Assembly: GCA_947034885.2 (NCBI GenBank)
Contig: OX344758.2
Coordinates: 4,466,501-4,530,500, forward strand
Origin: Thuidium tamariscinum
Lineage: Eukaryota; Streptophyta; Bryopsida; Hypnales; Thuidiaceae
Direction: 5' to 3'
Length of the DNA stretch: 64,000 bases
In this document: positions 22,992-35,574 of the stretch, piece after piece
Numbering within the stretch: the first letter of the stretch is position 1
Layout: every line of letters begins with the position of its first letter
The notes under the pieces: model-generated
Database searches by the model: none
Told to the model about the DNA's origin: nothing
Seen by the model: the letters and a program-made list of their open reading frames with translations, nothing else
Position numbers and translations under genes: made by a program

Positions 22992-25268
22992 ACACTTATA
23001 AACAAAACCTTTTTAAAAAAAATATCATATCATGAGGTTTGGATTGAAAGCAAAATTAATGCAGTTGATTTGAGAATTTATAGACATTGTGTGGATACAT
23101 TATAAATTTTTTTAATTTGAAGTCTTAAGAACATCTACTATTGATACTACACTACCCATGATTGGATATTTTTAAAGTACAAAATGTTTCATCTTTTATT
23201 GGTTTCTTTAAATAACTATGATTGGATCCTTTCGAAAACTAATTTGAGCATATATTGTCATTATAGATTAGTAAGTGACATATTCAAATCAATGAAAATT
23301 TATAGAGAACACTATCTTAGGTGATGACACATAGTTGGTGTTGCAAAAGGGTGAGAATACCTTATATGTGTAACAAAACCTATCCTAAATTCATATGAAT
23401 GGAGACAATATAGTTTAGGTAAGTTTAAACAAGATTATGAAAAATGGAACCAAGGCCTAGTATCCTCGATCTTCAAGGTAGGTGTACCTTTGCTTTACTA
23501 TAGAAAATTTTGAAGGAAAGGTTGTTATCCATTGTGAAAGAAAGAGAATAATTTCCACCTCAACAAATAAGTGACACTATAGAAAAAGGACCTCAACCTC
23601 ATTAGTTAAGAATGTTATGGAAGAAATGTCACTTTGATTCATATTCTTTGGATTATTATTGAACTAGTTATGAATTTTGAAGTTAAAATTGGGAGAGTTC
23701 TTCAATATAATTGTTTCTACTTTTAAATGTTTATTATAAATACATAAAAACTTCCAATATGCACCACTATGGTAAAAGATGATTGGAGACTAGGAATAGT
23801 TTTAGCACACTTTACTTTATACATTATTTAAGAACCATTGCCTTAAATTTTGAAGGATAAATTCCAAGATTAATACAAGTTTATGGATAAGGTTTAGTTT
23901 GAATGTAATAAAAAAAAATTTATCTTCGAGTGGCCTTGATTTGGTTTTGTAGGGTAAGATCACAACACATGTCAAGATGGTTCTCCAAAAAACTCCTCAA
24001 ACTTAATGCATAGCAAGACCAATTGCCAAATGCTATAGGTTACCAAAGAGGTGGAGGCAATTCCAATAAAAATGAACTTCAAGTACAAACTTACTATACT
24101 CACTAGATAGAGTTGGAAAAAAAATTCTTGATGTAGATGCCTAAAATTATGGGATTTTTTTTTCAAAGTTTTTTCATACAAAATCAACAAATCAAATCTT
24201 GGAATAAATTTTCATTTTAGAGAATGTATTGAATTATTTTTTTCCAACTTTAATTAGTCATTGGTAGGAAATGCAAACCCTAATGACTACGTAATATGTT
24301 AGTTGAAAATTTATACATTCTTGCCTTGAAAATGCTTTTTATTTGTGCTAAAGGCAAGAAAAAAAGCATTTCATCATATTTGCATCATTGCTTCCTATTT
24401 GGAGGGTCAACATCTCAATACTATCACTAACCAAAAAATATTTGATTATACTACATAGTATTTAAGTATTTGATCTAAATGATGATTTCAAAATTTTAAA
24501 GTGCTGAGATTTGGAATCAAAGGAAATAAGGTAGAAGTAACTATAACAAATAACTTAATCATTTTAGCATGTAAGATGTGGGAAATTCATTGTGAAATTG
24601 AGCTTAATGTGTGCAAATATAGGATGAGGAACAATGCAAAAAAAAGAAAAAAAAAAGATTATTTTATTTAATATAAAAATAGATTTTTCATTGGAACTTG
24701 TTCTGGTTTCAAATAGTCACTTATAATGATTAGCTTTGGCACTTCTCTTTAAGCAATAAAAGAAGAGAGATGATTGGACAAGAAGGTACAAATAAAAAAT
24801 CTTTTTCAATAAATGATGCATCCAAGTATTATCCACAATAGGTCAACCGCCATTAAAAGGGTGTTGTCTAAAATAGGTACTTATATTTTAATCAGAGTAG
24901 CTCTGTATATGGATTTCCACAAATGATTCCCGTTGAGGAGGGCTATAAAAATTAGAAATGGTTGAGGCAACTACTTGTATTTTTGTCAGCATCAACCAGG
25001 TGCAGTATTTCGTTAAGTATTCAATTTGAACTTGCGTACAAACTACAGTGAATGGAGGTGTGAAGTGGGAAAAGACTTATTCTGGAAAACTATAGACATT
25101 TGAAACACAATGTACAAACCAGTGATCTCAGAATGAGTTTAGAGTTTTTAGTCAGATGTTTATTTTTGAAAGATTTCAAAAAAACTTACACTAATGGCAT
25201 GAAGAAATTAAGTAGCAACTGAGTGAAATTTAGTCAGTTTTAGGATCACTGGTACAAACCCTACACAC
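22992..25268. other. AT-rich spacer, nothing recognised
   Basis: Only short AT-driven frames. No terminal repeats stand out. Confidence 0.4.
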
Positions 25269-25272
25269 TTAA

Positions 25273-26204
25273 CCCCTAAAGGTTTTTGACTATGTTTTCA
25301 CCAAAAATGCTCCAAAACTGTCATTTCTAATACAAGTGCAATTTTTTTTCTTAAAACACATTTTTGACTCATGAAACCGTAGGATCTTGTAGTCAGGTGG
25401 TTTGTAAACAAGTGGAAAAAATTTCAGAAATTTCCACCGTGTAGATTGCAAGATATAAGCATTTGAATTGACAAAAATTGTTTTTTTATCCCTGCGAAAA
25501 TCTTGGCAGCTGCACTTCACAAGGTCACATTTGTGTGAAAAAAAATTCAAAATGGTGGTTACTCTTTGAATTCATACTTCAATGCAAGTTGGCTACATTC
25601 TCAAAAAAATTCAAACCATTTGGAATTGTACAACATATAGGAAAAAATAAGTAAGCAGAAAGAAGTAAAAAATGAGCCAAAATACTAAATTGTGAACATT
25701 TTATTCATAGAATTGAAAATTTTCAATCCCAATGGTTAAAATGTTGTTATAAACAATCTACACCTTCTATTTTTATTTTTTTCCAAAAATATAAAAAATT
25801 GAATTAAACTTTTTTTGCACTATAGAGATTCTATAACTAGCCGCAAACTACCCCAAACTCAAAATCTTCATAACTTTTGACTCATTGATTGGAATGGATT
25901 GATTCAGAGCTTCCCATGTCTTTATAAATCTAAATAACCAATTTGAAATTTCACTTTTTAAAAAACATTTTTTTTGAAGAAGTTTTTTCAGCTGCCCGGA
26001 CTGCCCGTCGAGTAAAGAAAACAACATATCTTGCCATAACTTTTTAACCATGAAGTCAAAAGTTATGAAAATTGTCGAGCCTTAAAGATACTCTTTGGGC
26101 ACACATTGTATTAAAATTTTTAAGAAAAGAAATAAAAATTCCATCGGTAGTGAGTTGCCCAAAAAATTTATAATCTCAAAAAACAATATTCAGGGCTTTA
26201 GGGG
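25273..26204. mobile_element. TTAA-flanked TIR element (copy P2), 0.93 kb
   Basis: Flanked on both sides by TTAA (25269-25272 and 26205-26208). Ends CCCCTAAAGG and (complement of) CCCCTAAAGCCC. The interior matches P3 at 50865 over most of its length, for example TTTTTGACTATGTTTTCACC at the left. No transposase; the open frames inside are AT-driven. The best-preserved copy of the long TTAA family here. Confidence 0.65.
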
Positions 26205-26223
26205 TTAAATAACTATTGATGTA

Positions 26224-26298
26224 CACTAAAGGTTGATAATTGTATAGTGTGAAATGTTGGTCAATTAATATTGGTCCCTTCAAAACCCCTGTTTAGTG
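26224..26298. mobile_element. Tiny TA-flanked TIR element (75 bp)
   Basis: CACTAAAGG at the left and CCCTGTTTAGTG at the right (complement CACTAAACAGGG), flanked by TA on both sides. The ends resemble those of the element at 15760-16391, so it may be an internally deleted relative. Confidence 0.45.
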
Positions 26299-26787
26299 TA
26301 GATTATTTTAAAGGAATGTCAGAACATAACTTTAAATATCATTTTATGTTGTTTTAAATTGATAATTTTGCATATTTAAAGTGTGCATTCTTGATTAATG
26401 TCTATAGAGATCATTGATTGAGAGAAATTTCACTTGTTTGTGATTGGTACTAGAACTATCAAATTGACGTAACTTACGGTAACTACACCTAATTTTGACC
26501 CCTTTCTAAAACCAATCCCTACAAATTCTTGGCTAAAGTGCACTTTCACTATTTGTGAGAGTGTAGGGGTGGTTTTTGAAATAACTATTTCTTAGCATTT
26601 TGAATACTCATAGTTTGTTCATATGGTGTCCAAAGAATGCAATTTTAGAAAATCTAGAATCTTCTTTTTTGTACCAATATCTAAATCCTACAAAAAGTTT
26701 TTCAATGTAATGATAGAAACCATATTGAATTGCTTATTTGATCAATTTTAGATGTAGATACCATACTTCAAAGTGGCACCTAAGGCA

Positions 26788-27510
26788 GGGTCATTGCAAG
26801 AAACACCGGTCCTATTTCATGTCACAATGAGAACCATTTTGTTGTTGTCTACTATAACTTTTGGAGATTAAGTCCAATGAACATGAAATTTTTAGTGAAC
26901 ATATCTAATTTGAAGATTATTAGATACTTTATTTTTCAAAAATTTAAAAAAACAATTTATATTTAAAAATCATTTTTGTTGAGCATCACAATTTATAGTT
27001 TACAAAAATCACTACGTTATGAGTGCCCAAATTTAATGATTTATAAGCAAAACTTTCATGTTCTATACATATAGGTGTAAGACTTATAACTTTTGAATGA
27101 AATCCAAAAATACGTTATTTCATATCCTCCATATGAGTGCAAATTTTTTTCCATTGCGCACAATTTCTGAACATTGAAGATGGTTCTAAGATTGTTCTTT
27201 TGGTGAAATCTCATCAAAATCAACTCTTTAAGAATGGACAATTTTTAGTTTTAAAAAAAAATTATTTTCCTATTTTTTACAAATTAAAATGTAAAAGTAC
27301 CAATTTTCATGAGATTTTGCACTTTTCTAGTTCTCCTACTTAGAGATTTTTCCCATAATTTTCCTTTCTAGGATACCTTCTTCTTAAATATATATACATG
27401 AAACATATTATTTTAAAAAATTGTTTTTCTAATTTTAAAGCCCTCCCAATGGAAAAAAAGAATACTGTGAAAATGCTACACTTTTTGGATGGTGTTTCTT
27501 GCAATGACCT
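26788..27510. mobile_element. TIR element of the GGTCATTGC family (copy F1), 4-bp TSD
   Basis: Left end GGGTCATTGCAAGAAACACC, right end complementing AGGTCATTGCAAGAAACACC. Target duplication GGCA at 26784-26787 and 27511-27514. The 723-bp interior shares blocks with the foldback at 61193 (for example TTTATATTTAAAA and TTTTTGTT) but the arms here are no longer fully complementary. Non-coding; the frames inside are AT-driven. Confidence 0.75.
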
Positions 27511-28097
27511 GGCAACACTACAAATTGTCATTGAATAGGCCAATTCTTAATTATACTGTTGTTTTAGTAATTGGAATGCACTAAGGTATATACTACTTGC
27601 TTGTTGTGATAGGTGTCCCATTGTATTTAGGCCATAGAGTTCACCTAATGTTTTGTCCTAAATCTCTATTCTTGTCCAATTTCAATGTTAGTAAGGGGGA
27701 TATTGCATTTTTTAAGATGTGCATAAAAATTCAATGCACAAAATAATGCAAATTTAGTCAAAATCTGGATTTGATTGTCTAGATAATGTTTTTCTTAATT
27801 AGATGTTTAAAGGATATGCTAATAATACTCCATTGGAATTCTTTTAATTTTAAAAAGAAAATTTGAAGTACTATTTTGGAACTATTCATCTTCCCAAGTA
27901 GTTATTCTTTATACATCATTTAATTAAATCACCCCTATCTATTCACTCATGTTTTTTTTAATTATTTTTATACAATGTCTCTCCAAGGTTATAACTTTCA
28001 TTTCATCAATCAAAATAGAAATATTCAAAGCTTTCCATGTTCATATATACTTCCAAAATCAATTACTTTTTTTAAATTGTAAAAACAAAAAATGTTT

Positions 28098-28990
28098 GAA
28101 TCCCTTAAGTTCCTTGAAAACTTGATTATGTTTTCACCAAAAACACTCTAAAACTTCTATTTCTAATACAAGTACCAAATTTTGAAAAAGAAACCTATTG
28201 GTGGACACATGTGTTTATAAGGTATATCAATCTATTACTAGCATTGTTTGCAATTTGACTATCTCAGGGTCAATTCCAAGAGGGATACATATTTTTTTTA
28301 GAGGTGTGTGCATGTTTCACAAATCAAATTTGAGTGGAAATATGATTTTCGATCAAAATTGTAATTTCTGTGAATTTTTGAAGTATTCAACCCTAAATTA
28401 CAAAAGTGGCTATGATTAGGGTCATAAATGCCTAATAACAATCTATAACCTTCTTCTTATATTTGAATAAGCATCTAGGTATTCACCAATCGACTATTGC
28501 CACATTACTCTAAATGACATAAATGCATTGATTTTATCAGATTCCTATACAAAATTGCCTCATTTTAAGACAAATTTGGATGATGGAATGAGTGGAAATG
28601 GGAATAAATATAGGGTGATGGAAAATGGTTGTAGACAAAACTAGGTTAGTCTACCTTAGAATCTTGGAATTTGCTAACTTGAGAACATGTGATAAAAAGT
28701 TTAGAAATTTCCACCTCATGGATTGTTATACTTGAGATTTCAAATTAATTCACAAAAGTCCTTTTCTTTGCCTTCCAAAAAATCAGGTAGCTACACTTGA
28801 TAAGCTCACATTAGAAACTTGCAAAGTTTGCAATACTTATCATATTGCATAAAACAAATATTTCCATGAAGACAATGATGATGATTAAGACTATGCTAAA
28901 AATATTTTAAAATGTTTCCAAATTCCAAACTCACTGTAGCCTACCAAAAACACAAAATTTTGTTCTCATCCATAAAATGCTTTTGGAGTT
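28098..28990. repeat. Diverged relative of the long TTAA element
   Basis: From about 28098 (CCCTTAAGTTCC) the sequence follows P2 and P3 (ATTATGTTTTCACCAAAAAC, TTCTAATACAAGTACCAA). Neither TTAA flank is preserved and the right limit is unclear. Probably an old, degraded insertion. Confidence 0.4.
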
Positions 28991-29235
28991 AATGTTCATA
29001 TTATCTCATAATTGTTAATAACCTATCACTTTTGAAAATTCAAGTACACTATGGCCCCAAGAGAAGCAGCACACATCTAGTTTGCCATTAGTTGCCCCCC
29101 GTCTTTCAAAAATCGTAGGCTATTTATTGATTTTTTTTCAAAAAAATAATTCCCCTCTAGAATACCATCGATTTCTCAAATATTCTCAAGGTGTTGATCT
29201 TTGATATTTAATCCGGTTATTCAAATATGGGGGAT

Positions 29236-29375
29236 GAATATGCTGTGGATACAGATATGTTGTGGATACAAATATGCTATGGATATGGATATGAGGTATG
29301 GATATAGTCTTAGAATACATATATGGTATTAGAATCGAGATCAAAATATGGTATCAAAATACGGATATAGATATC
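29236..29375. repeat. Degenerate GGATAYG-type minisatellite
   Basis: Short irregular units of the form GGATATG/GGATACA/GGATATA recur from about 29248 to 29372. Related short motifs (TATCCATATCC) occur near 10561-10600 on the opposite strand. Confidence 0.5.
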
Positions 29376-30166
29376 CCATATTGATTGTCATCTTAACTTC
29401 CTTCAAAAAATTACAAGTAGAGGGGAAGAAGGGAGAGGGTAAAGATTTAATTTTAATTCATATATTTTAAAAAAAAATTGGGGTAGTTAAATTTTTTTCA
29501 TTAAGTTATTAAAATTCTGAGTGCATAGTGACATTCTATCATTATACACTCAAAATTGGTAGTAATTGCCAAATTACAATTAGCAATGTAGTAATTTTCT
29601 TTTTATAAAATTTTGAACTTATTTTTCCTAACTGAATGTAAAAAAGAACATGTATAAATTATTTTCAAATTTGACTAAATGATCATTTCTAGAATTTGTG
29701 TTCAACCTAACAAATTTTTTGATGTTAACTTTTTATTTTGTAATAGTCATACATTGTACTTTGTAGTTTTTTATTTTATCCAAAAATTCTTGGATACCTA
29801 GAAGTTATGTAAAGTTGTAGTAGATGAGTTTTAAATAATGAAGAATTGATATTCTATAGCTAGATTTAATATAATGATTTCTATCTTGAAATTACTTTTG
29901 AAGTTTTGGGTCAATGTTTGACATCTTTTTGCTAGTTTTAAAGTGATTTCATAGTATGTGATCTATTATTGATGAAGATAGAAAGTAAATGGAGGAAGAA
30001 TTATAGACACATAGGTGCAAGAGTTTGTAAAAAATTGGTGTAGTGAAAACAAAAATATGAACAAGAATAACAATTTATCGATGTACATCCAATTTCAAAG
30101 GCAAGAAGCGTACTTACATTTCTTCTATTTTGAAAATCTTAGGCGGTTAGTGGTTTGCAACAATAA

Positions 30167-30928
30167 TTAACAACGTGTCCACTTTGGTTTAGAACTTGGT
30201 ATTTTTAGGTCCTCAGCAAGTCTTCGTTCCCGAATTTGAAAAGCTTCTTCCTTCAACAACGATGCATATTGTATACCTATGCAATGTCGTTTAGTATCTG
30301 GAGAAGAGGGTTGATAACTACCGTCTTTTTTACATGTGTACTGATTTGGATTGGGTATTAGTTGGTTTGGTAAGAACTTGATATTTATAGGATCGCTTAT
30401 TTCCTTTGTAGTATTTATTTGCAAGCAATTCGACTTGGGATCTAAGCATAGTCCAATTTGAGTTCCTTTTTTCCCACCTTGCTTGCATCTTGTCTTCATA
30501 TTGGATCTCAAGCTTGTCTTTGAATTGACAAGTCTATGACTATAAAGAGGTTGAGGTTTAAACTCTGAGTGGGCACCAAATGCAACATGACCACGTGCAT
30601 GTTGGCGATGTACACTTTTAATATTCTTATTGCTTGGAAAACCACATTTCCTCCAATAAGGTCCACCACCACATAAGCGCACTAATGCATTACTTGTAGA
30701 GATATCTTCAAAACCATTATCATAATTATGGCTTATATTTCCTTTTCCATTTTGAGTTGAAAATCCATTTGAACTTCTAATTCTATTGACATTTCTATCA
30801 CTTCCAATCGTGGGAAAGTTTATAAGGCCAACTAGCTGATCTCGTGCATTAGTGAGAGCTTGTACCAAATTTGACACTACATCCAAAATGTTATCCAATT
30901 GTTCATTCCTATAAATACCTTGCTTCAT
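30167..30928 (-). mobile_element. Gag-like fossil ORF of a probable LTR-type retroelement
   Basis: A 253-codon block on the minus strand with a helical N-terminal part and a short cysteine-containing motif (CGGGPYWRKCG) reminiscent of Gag zinc knuckles, then a basic tail. No protease, reverse transcriptase or integrase and no terminal repeats were recognised nearby, so only a solitary fragment remains. The family cannot be named; assignment as retroelement is inference. Likely old, given AT-rich decayed surroundings. It could instead be an unrecognised host gene. Confidence 0.3.
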
Positions 30929-33900
30929 CCCCTAAATCATTGAGGATAAATTTCAATGGATATCAATTGCAATCTCTAAGATTTTTGAGGTCTTGATTCA
31001 TTGATTCCATTGAACTATTGGAGTGTATAAGCTAAGTTATTTCAATCATCAAGAGTGTTGGTTTATTGGTTGTTTCTAGGTCTCATAATAGTATTTTAGT
31101 ATATCTCAAGGAATTGAGCTCTTCTATTATTAACACTTGATCATTATTACCATCATATAGAAAACAAAGGTCTTTGGCCTTTTAAGATGTGGAATTTATT
31201 TGTTTGGGTGATGTTGTCAAATGTCTTTAGGAACTTTTGGTCATCTTTCAAGGTGTAAAAACTATTAAAAAATAATCTAGAAAAAAGCATTACTTTCAAG
31301 ATTAGACTATTGCCATCAAGAACAATTCACTTCTTCATTAGTCTTATCAACTTGTTTTATTAGCAAATTGTATAAGTTTGAATTGCTTAAGAGTCTAAGC
31401 CTCAAGTCTTTCAAGTCCAGTAATACAAAGGATGCACTTCTTTGGAAAAACTCTCCAATCCAATTGAGGCTTACAATCCTTCTTCTAAAAACTACAAAGA
31501 TATTCACATAAAATCAAATGTTTGAAAATCCTATTGCTAACAAATTGATGCCATTAGGTTCTTTGGCAATGAAAATTTTGAAGGCATAAAGCACTTACAA
31601 AATTATACATACTAGTGCATCCTTTTGAAGGTTATTATTACTAATGTTGCTAACCAAATCTAAAATGTACATCATTGATAAAATATCTACAACTTCAAAG
31701 ACATGCAAGAGTAAGTGGCTTCATTGTGATGTTCATAATATGCAAGCAACAATTGCAGAAGCCTTTGATATTTAGGTTACAAACCCTAAAACACATCTCT
31801 CAAACTTTGAAATCCAATAAATAAAGTAATCTCAAGCAAGCTTAACAAATGTTGATAATACATCAAGTTAGGAGCTTAATGATGGTACTTGTGTATTTTG
31901 TAATTGAAATCTAAAATTCAAAGCTTACACATTTTCTATTATAATTTACAATACAAAGAGGGAATAGGGCTACCATCATTAGTTTCACTATACTCCTATA
32001 AGTCATAGTGATTTTTAAGCACCCAAGATATGAGCTTGATGCTTCATGCATTGAAGCAAAGTAATTTATTCAAGTTCACAAAAAAAAATCATTAATAGAA
32101 CTGAAGGGAAAGGTAGTCAATCTATAAGAGCAAGGAGATGAAGTGAAAGCCAAAAGATAGACAAGGACATACAATGGTGTATCTCCCTTCTCTTGAAGGG
32201 GAAACCTTGCTCTCTTGTATATTTCAACAATCTTTCTCCGCCTTCTATAGGACTAATCCTATATCAATTGACTCTTCACACCATCTAGCAACGGTTCACA
32301 TACCTTAAAGTGCTCCATCAATCCAATAAATGTAATGCCAAAGGGTCAAATAATATCAAATACACTAAAATATTTGATTATTTCCATTTAGATTTTAGGA
32401 AATTTACATAATGCCAAATTTTCTTTAGAGTTGGACCTATAATATGCAAACTAAAACCATTAAATATAATTTTGTAGTGTGAAGGTGGTTTAAATACCTA
32501 AAAATGGCTTTCTATGAAGGTGTACATTTGCAATAGGGTAATGAATTATTGCATAAATCTACATGTAGTCAATCAAATTCTTGAAGGTTGAGAATGTAAA
32601 GATAAAGATTTCTGATTTCTTGAATTATTCTTGTTAAGTCTACAACCAATCCAAGGTTATGCTAATCAAGAAAAACAAGGATTTATGAATTTAAAATGAC
32701 CAATTTAATTGATCATATTATAAAAATATATATTATCTACATGTATGATACGAATCAATGAAGGAAATTGCATACATTGATTGATTAATTAATTAACTTG
32801 GAAAAAAAATTCCCATAATTCCTACTCAAAGTACAAAAATAGACATGTAGCTTTATTTTTGGTCTTTAAATTGCCAAGCATGAAACTAGAGATCTTCAAA
32901 ACACTTACATATGAAGATTTTTCTACATCACAATTTTTTTAATATTACCAATACATATAGAAATAACAATTTTATATATTAATATGTATAGCTCATGGAA
33001 AAGGAAAAGAATATGTTGCTAAGAAAAATCTCCAAGATGGAATCAAGTATTCAACACTAGGACAAAGACAAACAAATATCTATAGGTGTAGCAATCTACA
33101 TTAATTTAGTAATCATGGGCAATAAAATAATAATAATAATACCAAATCGTGAGAATGATTAGGTATAATATACCAATGTTGTACTAAAGTACTTGTAAAA
33201 ATAACTATCTTAGCTACAAAGTTCTTATTTGGAGGAATAGGAAAACTATAGACAAACTCCTGCATCAATATTTAATCTATGTTGAGCTTGAACATATACT
33301 TTTATGATATAATAAAGAAACACATTGGCAATGGGGTTGGTCATGATTGCAACATTGTTAAGAAATGAAACATTGTAGGAAGTATTACCATGAAACCAAT
33401 GAAATTCAACAAATACACTTGAGGTACTACATAAACACCATATCTACAATAACTAATGCAATTCTTGTACTTACACAATACGTCCTACAACGTAAAGTGG
33501 TAGCAAGGACCAAGAATCCAATATAACCTCCACAAGGATACAACCTTGAATACAATTGGATTCTTTGGATAATGATCTATTGCACGGTTTTATCCTCCAT
33601 CACATTGATACTAAGATGAACTTTTGCTACTAGTATAACACTCAATACATACACTATACTCTATAACAATATCATGAAAGTATTTTTAAAACAATCTCTA
33701 GCAAATTTGAGTGCCACATGTATGATAAATGTTTTAGTTCTCTATTTTCTACCATCTTCTTAATGAAATTATCCAAAAAAAATCCCTACGCATAATAAAC
33801 ATTAGAATTGTCTTTTTATCATAGTGTTTTGAAGCCCAAAATTGATTCAAAATATTTTTTTCTAAAGCCACACTAAATTCTCCATTTATAATTATTCTTT

Positions 33901-35574
33901 AACAAATCCAATCATAGGATCTGCCTTAGCTAACTTATTTAAGTGAACATTTTTCAAATTTTAGAATAAAAATTTGTGCCTAAACTCAAAAAATAGGATA
34001 TTTAGCCCTTTCCAAAGGTGAAGTCTTATCTTTCAGCATTTATAGAGAAGCATAACTCTCTATATTCCATTTCATTTGTAATTTTGTCAATATGTTGGAA
34101 AAGATGTTGGTAAATGGGTTGATAGCACATGTAGAAAAACTAAACCAAAAGAATTTATATTCATCTTTTAAAAAAGTGATAATGTAGTGGAAGGTTTATC
34201 GGATGAAAAAATAATTAAAAACCTACTATTAACTTTGACAAGATATAATTGAGGATTGTATATTTGAATTGTGAGATCTTCTAATAAACAAATCATATCC
34301 AATCTTTTGGTTTAAATTTGAAAATCTTCAAAATTGAGTTCAAATATGACTTTCGATTTTTTTTTAATACCTTCATTGTTCTCAAAATAAAAAATCTCAT
34401 AAACTTCATCTCATTATTTGAAATAAGTTCATCTCATTTTATTTATTAGGTATCAATCTAAGCAATCAAGTTACAATTTATCAAAAAAAATTTAGCTCCC
34501 CATACTTTTACATTGAAATTGAAAAATCCCTTATAAGTCTGCGTGTTTACAATATTTATCAAAATGACATGAAGCAAAGCTTCATATATAGATTAGGATG
34601 ATTAGCATCCATACTACAAATCTTATAAAGAAAATTTCTAATTATGATGACAATAGAGCCTATCAAAAAATCCAAAGTAGGATTTGTAGTCCTTTGAAGG
34701 TTAAGATCTACTACCTAAGTTCTTCAACCATTAATCATCTCTAAAGTCCTACAAAATTCAAGACCATGATACAAAACTTCACCTATTAGATTTCTAAACA
34801 CTATAAAGAAGTAGAAAAATACTAGTATGAGTTGTAAAGACACAATAGAAGCAATAAAAGTCTACCCTTATTGTTAGAGTGACTAAAAATAAGAGATGAT
34901 GACAACCTACTCCAAAAACATTGGCAATGTGGTAGTAAACTTGTTCCAACATTTTTGGATGTAAAGTAAGTAATTGATGCTTGAACCTGGCATTAAAATC
35001 TTTGTTTGGCACGGGATATATTGCATGTTTTCTAGAATTATGCAATTTCATCAAAATTATTCTTGCTTCAATGAAGAATTATTAGACTAGCAATGAAAGA
35101 ATTAATTTTTGTATTTGCACAATTAAAGACTTGCAATGGTTTCAAAGGTGGGGCAATAAGGGAATCTTCCCAAAAAGTGACTTTGTGTTTTGCTAAGATG
35201 AAGTGTTTTTGTACAATTCACAATATTCCAAAGTAATGACATTTAGAATTGTCCAAATGAGACTTTGAGGATATTTCTTCTTTTTTTGTTGTATTAGTTT
35301 TTTAAAAATCTTATTGGGAGTTTAAAGGAGATTCTAAAATCTCTAAGCAAGCATTCTTTGGATATTAAGTGAATCAACTATGAATTTTCAAAATGTTAGA
35401 AACAACTATTCATAAGACCAATCCTAAGATTTTATGAACAAATGGATTGCTTTTTATAATCATAGGGAATTAAATTTATAGTGATTGACATTCTTGATAA
35501 AAGTTTACCTTTCAAAATTTAGGCAATAGCAAAAAATGTATAATATTATAACTATATTACTTTCGTAATATATC
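30929..35574. other. Gene-poor AT-rich spacer
   Basis: No protein-like open frames over 4.6 kb, very low GC, scattered short AT repeats (for example AATAAT near 33127-33142). The frame at 34794-35054 is treated as chance. Confidence 0.45.
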
